This document shows positions 49,001 to 56,739 of a stretch of DNA of 64,000 nucleotides, piece after piece (within the stretch, counting starts at the first letter, position 1; every line of letters begins with the position of its first letter). A program made the translations under genes and the position numbers. Source of the stretch: Haemonchus contortus (taxonomy: Eukaryota; Nematoda; Chromadorea; Rhabditida; Trichostrongylidae). Location: the NCBI GenBank assembly GCA_000469685.2, contig LS997565.1:23761272-23825271 (forward strand), in the 5' to 3' direction. Under the pieces are notes generated by a model. That model had not been told where the DNA came from, did no database searches, and worked only from the letters and a program-made list of their open reading frames with translations.

Positions 49001-50156
49001 GGCCTTTGTCCACTTGAGCAAATGTATTCAACTCGGCTATCACATTAAGAGGTAATATGAGACGCCATTTGGTTAAAAACATCTGCATGACTGCATTCGC
49101 CACTGGATAGCTGCGTGGCTTGTTCGTAGAAAGCGTTGGAGGCTGTGTCTACGGATGCGATTAAGCAGCCTTCGTAATGATTCATGCTATATTGGAGAAG
49201 CTGGGGAACATTTAAGCGTTTGCGTAAGAGATTACTTGGCTAGCAATCAAATGAAGAGCTTGGTTGGAGTGCTGGCAGCTCAGAAGAGAAAATTGTGCTG
49301 GTTGTGACTCTGACGTTAAATGCACGATTTTTGCCCACGAGAACTGTGTTGGCGCCAGGAAAACACAAGAAATTTCTTAATAATGCACCAAAACCTCAAC
49401 ATGAAAGACAAGAATGGGTGCGTAGACATAGCTGGTGAGCTCCTGTCTTACATACCACTTTCTGATGTTCGATAGTGAAAATTGTTGCGCGTAACATCAC
49501 GCAACACATCTTTGCACATCAATGAATTGAAGTCTTTGCGTATCTGTGAATGGTGGAGCTGGAGTCAGTGTTAGTCCTACCTCAGAGCAGCTCCCCTACT
49601 ACTATTCTTGTGCTCTGCTTCTCAGTATACACCGCAACGTCTCTGAACACGAGTGCTAGACAGAAAATTAGCAAGCTCCGCCCGCAACACTTTCAACTTT
49701 TGGAACCGCTTGCAGGGAGTGGCGTATCCCAAGTGGTATCAGATGTTTTCAGTGCTTACGTCAAGCTGTCCCCTCGGTCGCTATGGTTACCTTTATTTCC
49801 GTTACCCACAGCACGTTATCGCACACAGGTGTTTCAGATGTTTCACTGAGAAAACTGGGGAGGGAAACCTGTTCAGTGACCAGGCCAGGCTAACATTAGA
49901 GTGTTTTTTATTACATCTTTGTGAAGCTTTTCTCGTACGCACGACTCCATGTCTTGATTTCTCATGCGGGGCCCTGATAAGTCGGTCATTAGCCGTGCTT
50001 ATTTACCACAACTTGTAGGTAAGAAATTGTTGAGCTTAACATCTATGAAACCATTGCAGCACACTACGCTTTCGGCATCAATAATTGTACCTTTATATTC
50101 TATTCTACTTTCTTTCTGGTCAGGGAAGTTTTTGCATTTCCATGTTATCAGATTAG
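23071..50156 (+). CDS. Receptor-type guanylyl cyclase (gcy family), ~27 kb gene
   Basis: A single-pass membrane receptor that would convert GTP to cGMP, typical of nematode sensory neurons. Domains in order: signal peptide, ANF-type ligand-binding ectodomain (23071-28031), one membrane helix (28212-28338), kinase-homology domain (32797-40273), dimerisation coiled coil (43568-43711), cyclase catalytic domain (43939-48959) and a short tail (50124-50156). Almost every exon pair has matching splice phase, giving roughly 1000 residues. Three weak points: an extra C in exon 27876-28031 that breaks the frame, an uncertain join into the membrane exon, and a missing juxtamembrane exon between 28338 and 32797. 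Six of the introns exceed 2 kb and five of them are filled with transposons or repeats. It is not possible from the sequence alone to say which gcy subtype this is. The gene could be functional if the extra C is an assembly error. Confidence 0.88.
24313..25563 (-). mobile_element. Mariner element in gcy intron, several frameshifts
   Basis: 1.25 kb with termini GGTTGCCGTTTATATTTTGA on the left and the complement CTCAAAATATAAAAGGCGAC on the right. Minus-strand frames: 25448-25011 give the N-terminal helix-turn-helix region (REHFTITFYNFRRGLTQQQC, SVYRWYCEFNQGRSSL). Then 25017-24618 give the catalytic part in shifted frames (GYFEMSQIQQKL, SCFFFGKNWACRNRT), and about 24570-24480 the C-terminal KMRGQRF-type end. 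At least three frame breaks make it inactive. It lies in the 24149-26334 intron. Same subfamily as 14315-16194. Confidence 0.75.
28212..28338 (+). CDS. gcy transmembrane exon
   Basis: After acceptor TTTTTCAACAG the exon reads a short extracellular end with CKNC, then a hydrophobic helix LLAVLIVSAVVGVPLVAA, then SEFQR at the cytoplasmic face. It enters in phase 1 and leaves in phase 2 (donor GTGAGT). To match it, the preceding exon must end at 28020 (weak donor GTAGCA) rather than at the better GTGAGT after 28031, or a small exon lies between. This is the only strong membrane segment between the ectodomain and the kinase-homology exons. Confidence 0.8.
28588..29046. mobile_element. TTAA-type MITE, degenerate copy d
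   Basis: Left end AGGCGCAAATCGCGATTATTTTGGG resembles AGGCACAGTTCACGATAATTTTGGG of the family in short blocks. The right end TGAACTGTGCCT is intact and followed by TTGA. About 460 bp, in the intron between the membrane exon and the kinase-homology exons. Confidence 0.4.
29466..29579. mobile_element. MITE of the AACCCTTTGACG family, short copy
   Basis: 114 bp element with ends GACCCTTCGACGACAATG and TTTCCGTCAAAGGTTAAC. Its left half matches the inverted right end of 13208-13799 and its right half matches that element's inverted left end. Contains a perfect 20-base palindrome GGCACCCACCGGTGGGTGCC at 29542-29561. Confidence 0.55.
30008..31282 (-). pseudogene. BEL/Pao integrase and DUF5641-like tail, one stop
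   Basis: 31282-30902 encodes the integrase core: VDYFGPL (first catalytic Asp), then TSDNGPSF (second Asp). A single TAA at about 30900 interrupts the frame right after FVLAD. The next frame (30847-30008) resumes with WATITPYAPWQGAFYERLI, holding the catalytic Glu, and runs through a GRVVEL-like domain (DUF5641 type) to a stop beside the polypurine-like GAAGAGGGAAG. All three DDE residues survive; the in-frame stop and missing upstream genes make it defective. Confidence 0.8.
31738..31751 (-). other. tRNA-Gly primer-binding site of the BEL element
   Basis: Read on the minus strand, TGGTGCATCGGCCG directly follows the 5' LTR. It is complementary to the 3' end (with CCA) of nematode tRNA-Gly(GCC) as I remember it, so it would prime minus-strand synthesis. 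Confidence 0.6.
32042..32078. repeat. Perfect inverted repeat, 18 bp arms, 1 nt spacer
   Basis: AGCTGCTATGCGATCTAG, T, then its exact complement. Arms extend to about 26 bp with one mismatch (GCTTCTT / AAGAAGC outside). Confidence 0.95.
32797..40273 (+). CDS. gcy kinase-homology domain exons
   Basis: Exons: 32797-32951, 33473-33544, 33604-33783, 39145-39273, 39426-39483, 39619-39780, 39933-40045, 40197-40273. The first is a Ser-rich lead-in (KVSSTSSAGLSSCFDS); then the beta-3 lysine VFIKTF; the N lobe through a MVVWTYCPRSSLDYI hinge; LEYIHGSSIKFHGSLFLSN, where the catalytic-loop Asp is replaced (HGS, as in all receptor cyclases); TDFGLQEI (DFG kept); PPEML; ADVYQLGMIVYQIL; and CWARDVEIRP. 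This is a pseudokinase that regulates the cyclase domain. All joins are in phase. The intron 33784-39144 holds three transposon-derived blocks. The exon linking the membrane helix (phase 2) to 32797 (phase 1) was not found. Confidence 0.88.
34091..35820. mobile_element. Foldback element with ~240 bp inverted arms
   Basis: Arms 34091-34330 and 35581-35820 are inverted and nearly identical. Each ends ACAATACCCACCCTAATTAT and contains a second, internal hairpin (AAAAAGACGCG, GATT, CGCGTCTTTTT). The 1.25 kb centre shows no recognisable transposase. Identical open frames in both arms are a by-product of the repeat. It lies in the gcy intron 33784-39144. Confidence 0.8.
35821..36660 (+). mobile_element. 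Decayed mariner fragment
   Basis: Begins AGGTTGGCAAGAAAGTAG, a mariner-like terminus, immediately beside the foldback element. Broken plus-strand frames carry IHYELLSADQIVKATVHPYE (central catalytic segment) near 36190-36260 and KKFVAYHELKVSVDDHIESQ near the C terminus at 36460-36540. The right terminus was not found. Inactive. Confidence 0.55.
36987..38561. mobile_element. Palindrome built from a Tc3-like transposon
   Basis: Two head-to-head half-elements: 36987-37700 (plus) and 38561-37880 (minus). Each has the same terminus (ACAGTGTGTTTCAAAAG), a long subterminal region containing repeated TTTCAAAAGTATGTGCACAC, and the N-terminal DNA-binding part of a Tc3-like transposase (LRLLSAQDYRRIACLVAN, QMGLSVSRTTVL). 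The centre (37760-37910) holds one copy of the catalytic start, FSDEKKFNLDGSDGF, with RRNFGGGFLM, which matches Tc3. The rest of the transposase is missing. Tc3 has long inverted repeats, as seen here. TA at both ends fits its target site. Located in the gcy intron 33784-39144. Confidence 0.75.
40589..43036 (+). mobile_element. Outer mariner element, hosting a second mariner
   Basis: Termini GGTTGTCGGAAAAGTCTTTG (40590) and the inverted CAAAAACTTTTCTGACAACC (43016) bound 2.45 kb. Removing the nested element (40921-42132) leaves about 1.24 kb, a full mariner length. Plus-strand remains after the insertion: HDLRSAEFNEEHLLELVEW, then SLGFAATNLQRSAEAYCA and LLIHDSARPRIEK (the LIHDNARPHI region), with many frame breaks. 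The segment before the nested element has been replaced by an inverted duplication (40790-40824 and 40881-40915). In the gcy intron 40274-43567. Confidence 0.7.
40921..42132 (-). mobile_element. Nested mariner, Hsmar1/cecropia-like
   Basis: Perfect inverted termini of about 29 bp (TAGGTTGTAAGGAAAGTTCT at left, complement at 42104-42132) and a TA target. Minus-strand frames: 42018-41746 (second half of the DNA-binding region), 41731-41393 (VSHDFTEQQQLNRLGVSSPL, then FFHRIVTCDENWVLYDNRKR with the first catalytic Asp), and 41211-41023 (LPHPPYSPNLSPTDY, C terminus). The third catalytic residue is Asn (SPNLSP) where active mariners have Asp (SPDL). A few frame breaks and a gap around 41211-41393. 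These motifs resemble human Hsmar1 and, from memory, the hookworm element bandit. Confidence 0.8.
43568..43711 (+). CDS. gcy dimerisation-helix exon, followed by a GC-AG intron
   Basis: Encodes NVIDQMVRIIDDYSENLE and MVSQRTKTLEASLVQTENLL, the conserved coiled coil that joins the kinase-homology and cyclase domains, ending FHIMPR. The donor is GCGAGT rather than GTGAGT; with acceptor TTTTCAG at 43938 the Arg codon AG/A is completed exactly, so a GC-AG intron is the simplest reading. Confidence 0.88.
43939..48959 (+). CDS. gcy cyclase catalytic domain exons
   Basis: Exons: 43939-44062, 44127-44195, 44257-44355, 47015-47124, 47690-47762, 48879-48959. Visible catalytic elements: first metal Asp in LLVTDICKYTEL; guanine-recognition Glu and second metal Asp in VENVGDLYLLASGL; KIGIHSGSVASGILGS; RFCIFGDTVNMACRMAN with the guanine-specificity Cys and the Asn and Arg that stabilise the transition state; and MTESIAQNV. 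All residues needed for GTP cyclisation are present. The surroundings are diverged from the usual FSDIVGFT and VETIGDAYMV forms. An alternative acceptor at 48851 would add nine residues before MTES; the downstream one fits the family. Confidence 0.9.
44801..45018. repeat. Direct repeat copy 1
   Basis: About 220 bp beginning AAGGCACAGTA and ending near GGAGCCGTGTCATCC, repeated with substitutions and small indels at 46049-46277. Contains AACTTGGGTAATTAAACCAG and a GGTCTGCGTCAATT stretch. Non-coding, in the gcy intron 44356-47014. Confidence 0.75.
45456..45936 (-). other. Two overlapping minus-strand open frames, unrecognised
   Basis: Frame 45936-45739 and frame 45758-45456 overlap in different phases, like a frameshifted or spliced pair. 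The second is rich in acidic residues toward its end (EETEDDDDFVSS). No family recognised. It lies between the two 220 bp direct repeats inside a gcy intron, so it may be part of an unknown mobile element or retrocopy, or chance. Confidence 0.2.
46049..46277. repeat. Direct repeat copy 2
   Basis: Second copy of the 220 bp repeat at 44801-45018, same orientation, about 1.25 kb away. Confidence 0.75.
46560..46940. repeat. Dispersed repeat with terminal hairpin
   Basis: 46590-46640 matches, inverted, the CTGAGCTCACATTTGCTCTG-type sequence at about 61796 and 62282. At 46887-46935 a 16 bp perfect inverted repeat (AGCGGTCGTGGGTATA and complement) has a 17-base loop. Probably a member of the same non-autonomous family as 61988-62235. 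Confidence 0.4.
48416..48521. repeat. CA-rich minisatellite
   Basis: Interrupted (CA)n with a repeated unit AACACACGCATACAGAC, in a gcy intron. Confidence 0.9.
50124..50156 (+). CDS. Probable gcy last exon
   Basis: After acceptor TTCTGGTCAG the phase-0 reading is GSFCISMLSD and a TAG stop. The preceding exon ends RGSVNVK at phase 0, and receptor cyclases continue with a short VKGKG-type strand ending a few residues later, so position and length fit. The first Gly is kept, but the second half of the usual motif is not. Confidence 0.45.
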   Translation, partial: GSFCISMLSD

Positions 50157-51116
50157 CGATTGAAGGTTTGAGTGGCTCTGAGAGGAGGGCAGGTGAAGAT
50201 CACCAACGACCTGACACCTTTCCTGCTCGTCAACATCGAATTTTGGTGCCGTCATTTTTTTGCAACTTTAGATATGTTGAATTCATTTTTCGCCCTGGTA
50301 AAAAAATGCCAATTTGTAGCATTCCTCACCGGAATAGTTTTCTGCATCCTGTAGTGTTCATTCAGACAGGATCAACGTTGTACTAATTTTCAATACTTCT
50401 GCTACTTACATAGTGCTCTATGGTGGCGTTTTTAAAAAATCTGAATCTCAGTTAGAATGCGAGCAAATTCGCCTCGACTCTGAGGAGACCTTGTCTTATC
50501 TGAACCGAAACTGAACCCAACTTAAGGGAGAATAAGCAAAAGTAAAATAAAATACTAGGATAATAAAAAAATTGTTTTTTTCAAGATTTTGGATCCTATC
50601 GTTCTTTGAAAAACATATGGCAGATTTTTTATTTATTACTCAGATTGATGTCAGAGCCAAGTTGAGCACCAGGAGAGAAACTGTTTAATTGAACACAGAG
50701 CATTTGTAAAAAAAACGAGCGATACTTGTGAAGCTTTCTGAGGGCAAGAAAGATCTATTTTCAGGGCAAAGGACCAGTTTTCACTTGTTATCTCACTGGA
50801 TGCATTGGATCTCGTCAGCCCTCTGAAAGTCGTTTGTCTGTTGATGAAAACACAATGATGCCGCCTGCAAACTATTTCCCGTTCTAAGCAACACTGAAGA
50901 AGACCCTCTTGTGCTTGTAAATAAAGGTTAATTGCAGTGAGCCTTCGCAGAGATTTTTTTGAAAGCATCTCACCATTGGAAGACTAGCCACTATCATGTA
51001 CAGTAGTGCTCGGAAGTTCTCGGCCAAACGACCGAACGCTCTTCTGACCGTAACTTTTTTCTTATTGGAGCAGCGAGGCATATTTCACACTACCCAACAC
51101 TATTTGAATGTAAATC
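50157..51116. other. Downstream of gcy, no gene recognised
   Basis: AT-rich sequence after the gcy stop. Open frames on both strands are short and lack splice sites or domains. No clear AATAAA was identified close to the proposed stop. Confidence 0.35.
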
Positions 51117-51251
51117 ATCAATATCCGCATAATTAAAAGCAATACTTGTTGTGGTAGTAGACTCCGCAGAAAGCAAAGTGGTCTCATCACCTTCTTTTCA
51201 GCGCACTCTACTACCACCACAAGTATTGTCCTTAATTATGCGGATACTGAT
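51117..51251. mobile_element. Short palindromic MITE-like repeat
   Basis: Arms of about 45 bp (51117-51161 and 51207-51251; CCGCATAATTAAAAGCAATA and its complement, few mismatches) around a 45-base spacer. No coding capacity. Confidence 0.65.
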
Positions 51252-51574
51252 AATGCAGCACTGCATGTCTGCAATTATTCACACCTCTTGTGCGTTTTTC
51301 TCCTTCACTGTAATCGGCATTAGCGCTCGTACACTTCAGACATGGCGAAAGGAAAGGGATCGCAAAGGGTCCATCATCGTATTTCTGAATAGTTGTTTTG
51401 AGTTCAAGCTCTTAAGGATATCTGGAACGTGGTCAGAAATTGTGGTAAACGTTCACAATGCGTCCATACTACACATATTAACATTTTGCTTGATTAGATC
51501 AAGTAGGAAAGGAGCCACGACTGAAAAGTATGGCTTAAGAAGCATTTGGCCGAAGACATCTGAGCGCTACTGTA

Positions 51575-53000
51575 TAAGGTGCGCCATAAATATGGTAACA
51601 ACTTTTCGGACGTCGGTAATTTCCTTGTTCGGAGGGTTTCCCCAAAACTGCACCTTTTATTATGTTTATGGTATACCTTAGCCCACATATCTATTTTGGT
51701 GAACCGTCAGATCTATCAAACCGTCAGATCTTGGAAAACAGTGGGCCCTCGCAGACATCTACCAACCGCTCCGTCTTTTCGCGCATTTGGTGAGTCTTCT
51801 TCCGAAATCGCTCCTCGTTTCAACATTTCTCACATAACAGTCTCTTAAATCGCGATACGATACGTAGACAGGTAAACGACAAACCTCAAACGGTCGTTTC
51901 GTCTCGCATGTGACCCCTTCTCCGAACACAATTACTCGGGAAGGAATACGCTGCGAACCTGCAGAAACACGAGAAGAATGACTGCTTATTTGTTTGTATG
52001 CACTATTTCGATGAGAAGAGTCGATTTCGAGTAAACACAATTGTATCCCGATGAGATTCGAAGGCCTCATGAGCTTTCCGACGTGAAGATGTTGGAGAGA
52101 AAAAACGAATGCCGTGCGCTACTTGCACGGCATTCGTTTTTGTTCCATAAATCAACTGCCAAGGAGTATTGGATTGCACTCATACATTTACCTACTGTAT
52201 TGTACCATATATGCATATAGTTTTATTTATACACGAAAGCGCGTGCTGCATGTTCGTTGCATGCAGCACGCGCTTCGCCACACATGTTTCTGACTAAATG
52301 GTGTTCAGCGCGGAAAAAATGTTGAGATCCTAGAGTATACGTATATTTCACACTACGAGTGCTAAAGCCGCTGAGAAAAGTCAGATCGCCTCTCGTAGCT
52401 GTTTTCCCTCTTTCTTGATGGTTTGAACTAGTATCTTTACCATCAGAGCGATATCGCAATATTTAGGCAAGAAAAGCACGAAATTTAAGCCAAACCTCTC
52501 CAACAAGGGTTTTTCTGAAAGGTTGCAGCTGATGGCCAAAGATTTTTCATGGGATACGTTTTGAAAACTACGCCTCATTCGCTCTTGACTGGGAAAAAAA
52601 TCAAGAGTGGTGCTGGGGAAATGCTTGCGGTTTTTGTCCCAGCTTCCAATCCTCTTACGAGTTTTCCAGACCCCAATTTCATAGGCTGCTGGATATAATC
52701 CATATTGGAGAGGAAAACCTACGCTTCAAAACACACTACGGATGCTGCTCCTAAAAGATCACTGAAAAAAGCCCGGACTGGAATTCTTCAAAACACTCTG
52801 CATGTCACCGTCGATGAGTAGCCAAACCCTCTTCAAGCTATAATTAGTACAGGAGACGATTATATGTATAAGATCACAGAGTGTTCGTTTTGTAAATGCG
52901 ATGCATAGTGAATAACTCACATAAATTCACCATGTATCAATAAGAACTGGTTTTTCTGCAGCCCAACTCCTTTGTTACCATATTTATGGCGCACCCTGTA
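51575..53000 (+). mobile_element. Mariner-like element, degenerate
   Basis: Inverted ends GCGCCATAAATATGGTAACA (51581) and the complement ending 52991, with GGTG/CACC outside. Plus-strand broken frames: ESSSEIAPRFNISHITVS (helix-turn-helix) near 51790, HELSDVKMLERKNECRALL near 52060-52120, and near 52680-52850 a C-terminal stretch LERKTYASKHTTDA and RSLKKARTGILQNTL. These match mariner-type transposases in order. The middle carries hairpins at 52101-52141 and 52238-52274. Inactive. Confidence 0.6.
52142..52233. repeat. 92 bp exact direct repeat, copy 1
   Basis: GTTCCATAAATCAACTGCCA through TTTATTTATACA is identical to 53141-53232, exactly 999 bp away. This copy lies inside the mariner-like element and is bracketed on each side by a short perfect hairpin. 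Confidence 0.95.
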
Positions 53001-53140
53001 AATTCGCGGCACTTACTCAGGAAAGCGTATGGAAAAAGCGGAGCTACTGCAGTATGTAACCTCTAAAAAGCTTCGCTTGGCTGCGCCTTCAGGCTTCTCT
53101 TGATCTGTGGATGGCCAAAAGACACTATATCCTTTCGGAC

Positions 53141-53232
53141 GTTCCATAAATCAACTGCCAAGGAGTATTGGATTGCACTCATACATTTACCTACTGTATT
53201 GTACCATATATGCATATAGTTTTATTTATACA
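53141..53232. repeat. 92 bp exact direct repeat, copy 2
   Basis: Identical to 52142-52233. This copy lies about 140 bp outside the right end of the mariner-like element and lacks the flanking hairpins. Confidence 0.95.
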
Positions 53233-53338
53233 TTCCAAGGGATTTATTGTTGAAGATAATTGTGAGTTGCAATTCTAATCGCTTGTGAAGAGACATGCTG
53301 CCGTTTAGAATATTGACAAGAGAATAAATTCCTATTAA

Positions 53339-54009
53339 AGGCACAGTGCACGATAATTTTGGGTAATCTAGATTATGATGAAAAATAGAAGACAAGATCG
53401 GAACTAGTGCGACTGAGGTGAAGAAAATGCTTGCATCGGTATTTCCAAAGTGAAAAAAGGCTTCGAAAAAAAAAGTTAAAAAGGGGGCTGGACGAGAATG
53501 AAACCAGAAAAATTAAGAAGAGGGGGGCGTCCGGACGAGCTCAACATGTGTTTCACTGCGCGCGTGTGGGTCCTGGTGCGAATAAGAGACAATGGTAAGA
53601 GAAAATTCATTCACTTATAAGCATAAATAAGCAGAAAAAACCCTAGTAACAGCAAAAGTAGCTCACCTTTTTCAGCCTCTAGGAGTAGGAAATTGAATAA
53701 GGGATGGCGGCAGCAAGAAGAAAAACAGGAAAAAAGAATGGGAGAAAAACGTCGCCTCATCACTTGGCGATTAGCTGATTGTGCGTGGGTCCTAGGACGA
53801 ACAATAGCGATCTGTATTGTCTCGACACTCGTCTAACGTGACAGCGATCGAGGGGCGGGAAAGCGAATTACGGCAGCAACGGGGCTTCCACTATGCCCTA
53901 AGCGCCGAGATTGTGGGAGCGAGAGGGTCCCTTCTACCACCCATGAGGGGCGCTGAGTATTCCTAAAGGAAGAACTCAGTAACCTTTTTTTTTATCGTGA
54001 ACCGTGCCT
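53339..54009. mobile_element. TTAA-flanked MITE, copy c
   Basis: 671 bp from AGGCACAGTGCACGATAATT to ATCGTGAACCGTGCCT, flanked by TTAA at 53335-53338 and 54010-54013. Internal sequence shared with copy b (17951-18566). No transposase encoded, so it would depend on a piggyBac-type transposase elsewhere. Confidence 0.8.
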
Positions 54010-54909
54010 TTAAGTGATGGTTTGTTATTTGATCCATTTGGTCCCTGTCCTGGATGTGATAGAACAACAACATTAATATTCCCTTGACGAAGAAATCAAA
54101 ATGAGGGAAATATTATGGAATGAGTTCCAAGTCGATTACAATGCTCTTTGTGAAGAATGGTCCGCAAACTATGTCGAGACTTCTTTCAAGATCTAACAAT
54201 ATTGGCCACTTTTATGCTCGATAGCTACGCCACCATAACGATGGTGAGAAAAACGAGGAGAGATGGTGTGAGCCCAGCTGACCCAAAATCCTTACCACTA
54301 TCACTTGCAACCATTCGGAAGCTCTGAAGAAGGTCTATAGTGTTTGGACCGACGCAAAAGCCTGCAAAGCGAAAGCTTTGAACCCGAAATAGCCAAATAC
54401 TATGCACTATGTCTTACAGGAAAGAGTTAGGATCCAGTGATTCAAGATGATAGATGGCTTCGACCCTATTCAGGACAGTTCTCGAAGGCAACTATTAAAC
54501 GATTGCAACAAACGGAGGGTGCTAGTATGAGAAGGAAGTAGAAGCAGCGATAAAAGAAGAAACGTTCACCACCTGACAATTGCCCACAATCTCGCCATCA
54601 GGCGTAGGCTTTCGCGGCAGAAAAGATCCAGGAAGCGGTGACAGCAATATTCTGGTGAAGAGACGTTACGAAGATTATGAAGCTGGCACTGCGCAAAGCT
54701 TTCTATCCTTCATGTAGAACTTAGTACTCTCTGGTGGGCCTGGAGAAATATCGATCGGTTATTTCGTTGTTGAGATCTACGTCAACTAGTAAGGAAAAGC
54801 TCAAAGCAAGATTGTTGCAACGAGTCTGTCAAAGTTGACGAGGACCGACCACGCGGATGCTGTTTCATGAAACTGAGCACATCTAGAGTTCTTTTCGAGT
54901 ACTACCGAC

Positions 54910-55126
54910 TGATAATTTATCGTTGCTATGGCCAGAAATCGGCGTAGCTCACGTTTCTGACCATAGCAACGACAAATTATCGGGCGAAGTCGCCAAATCG
55001 CTAGCGATTTTTGATTTCCTCGGTGTTCCTGAAATCGAGAGGCGTTCCTAAATTCACGGGTAGGGACGTCTCTCGATTTAAGGAACAAAGAGGAAAACGA
55101 AAATTGCTAGCGCTTCGGAGACGGCA
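54910..55126. repeat. Two adjacent imperfect hairpins
   Basis: First: GATAATTTATCGTTGCTATGG at 54911 pairs with the region 54952-54981 (about 27 bp, three mismatches). Second: 54985-55034 pairs with 55071-55126 (AATCGCTAGCGATTTT and GTTCCTGAAATCGAGAG with their complements). Together a compact inverted-repeat block, probably a MITE or its remains. Confidence 0.5.
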
Positions 55127-55901
55127 CCGAAAATTTTCAGCCAGAGACGCTTCGGTATTTTCTTGTCAGACGAAACGCCCGCCACAAAAAATTATTTGTA
55201 CTGCACATGTGTAAAACGTCAACTCCGTGGTCTGCAGATTCGTGGTCTGCAGAGCAGTGTGATCGAAAAGATCCGCCCTTCTACGCTAGCGCACTTAAGA
55301 GCAGTTTCGTCTTTCTCGGAGAAAATGAGCTCTTCGACTAATTAGTAAGGTTCGCGATGGCTCATTCTGAGCTCGTTCCTAGATTTGAAGTATTCCCCTC
55401 TATTCTCCTTTCAACTTCTGTATATAATCCGCCTGTTTCGAGATCATCATGTCCTCTGCTCAAAACACCATCAGTGCATACAGCTGACTACTCAGCAAAA
55501 ATGCCTTTTGCTGTTGTCATGGTCCGGCCTGCCTCGGATATGTATATTCTGCTGCTTGTCCTCTGCTATTTTCTCTATTCCACTCATTCATCGGATTTGA
55601 TTCGATTTGATCTATTGTACGACTGACTCGTGTGAAGTTGAACAACGGGAACAAGCAAAAGCAACTCGAAACAAAAACTCGACCGACTGAAGAACTAACT
55701 TAGGGCGTAATTACTACACTAAAAAAACAAGAGTTAGAAAAAACCATGGTATAGCGAAGAAGTGGAGTACAAGAGTAAACAAAATGCGAAAGAAAAAAAC
55801 GAAAACGATATTGAAGATAAAGATGCAATTATTGCCAGCGTTGGGTCATGAGCATTTTGAAGTGTGTGTGTGATTCAGGCACTGGGCTCGCTTGATGATT
55901 A

Positions 55902-56174
55902 GCTGCTTTCATAGCCCGCCTGCGTGCCGGCGTGCCGAAGCAATGTTAGGGGGGGAGGAAGGGGGCACACTGTCGGTCAGCCCCTTCGAAGGGCCGTTAA
56001 CAAAGAGAGATAAGATCAAAAACCATTTGCACTAACCGCTGGTTGTTTGGTCTTTGATCTTGCTCATCTTTGTTTTCAGCCCTTCGAAGGAGCTGACCGA
56101 CCGTCTGCCTCCCTCCTCCCCCTAGCACTGCCTCGGCACGCCGGCATGCACGCAGGCGAACTATGAAAACAGCA
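55902..56174. mobile_element. Palindromic MITE, ~120 bp arms
   Basis: The arms start GCTGCTTTCATAGCCCGCC and, inverted, GCTGTTTTCATAGTTCGCC. They continue through GTGCCGGCGTGCCGA, a G-run/C-run pair and CCCTTCGAAGGGC to meet near 56030-56050. About 273 bp in all with no coding capacity. Confidence 0.8.
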
Positions 56175-56199
56175 ATTTGTTGAACTCAATACCATCAAA

Positions 56200-56700
56200 G
56201 AGCCTCCTCAGAAATTCCTTCTCGAAAACAAGTGTGGCTTTCGGCGAAGGTCCCCATAGTAATGATATAATCCATCCGGCCCATCGACATTGAACTTCTC
56301 TTCATCAGAGAAGATCACCCAAGAACAAAATGGGTGCAACACGTTGTTTGTTCTGAAAGTAGCAAAATCCTAAAAATTCTTGAACAACCGTACCTTGTCC
56401 CACGATGTTGCCATGTTCCCACGAGCAAACTCCAGCCTTGACAGCTTGTGGCGAGTACTGAGACGAGTAGCCTTCTCATCGTCTCTTGTGTAATATACTC
56501 ATCAGAGCGGATAGAGCGCCAAACGGTCGTACGCGATACTGATAAACCCATCTGAGCTCGGATCTGACTCACAGACAAAGAAGTATTCGTCACAAGACGG
56601 GCTATTCTCCTGTTGTCCTGAGCAGTCAAAATACGTGGATGGCTAGGAATAGGTTGTGGGCGATGGCTGCCGAGGTCTTGAATGAATATAGCTGTGCATG
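56200..56700 (-). mobile_element. Tc3-like transposase fragment
   Basis: Minus-strand frame 56629-56315 carries RRIARLVTNTSLSVSQIRAQ and MGLSVSRTTVWRSIRSDEYI, nearly the same as the N-terminal part in the palindrome at 36987-38561. Near 56300-56240 a frame break leads into the FSDEKKFN-type catalytic start. Truncated at both ends; no terminal repeats found. Confidence 0.7.
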
Positions 56701-56739
56701 AATGCTCTTAGAATGAGTTGCGAGTCCTTACAAACGAAC

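Noticed and set aside
49550..50386. Plus-strand frames of 99-140 codons after the cyclase domain
   Set aside because: No match to the expected C terminus or any family; overlapping frames without consistent splice sites. Only the short exon 50124-50156 fits the gene.
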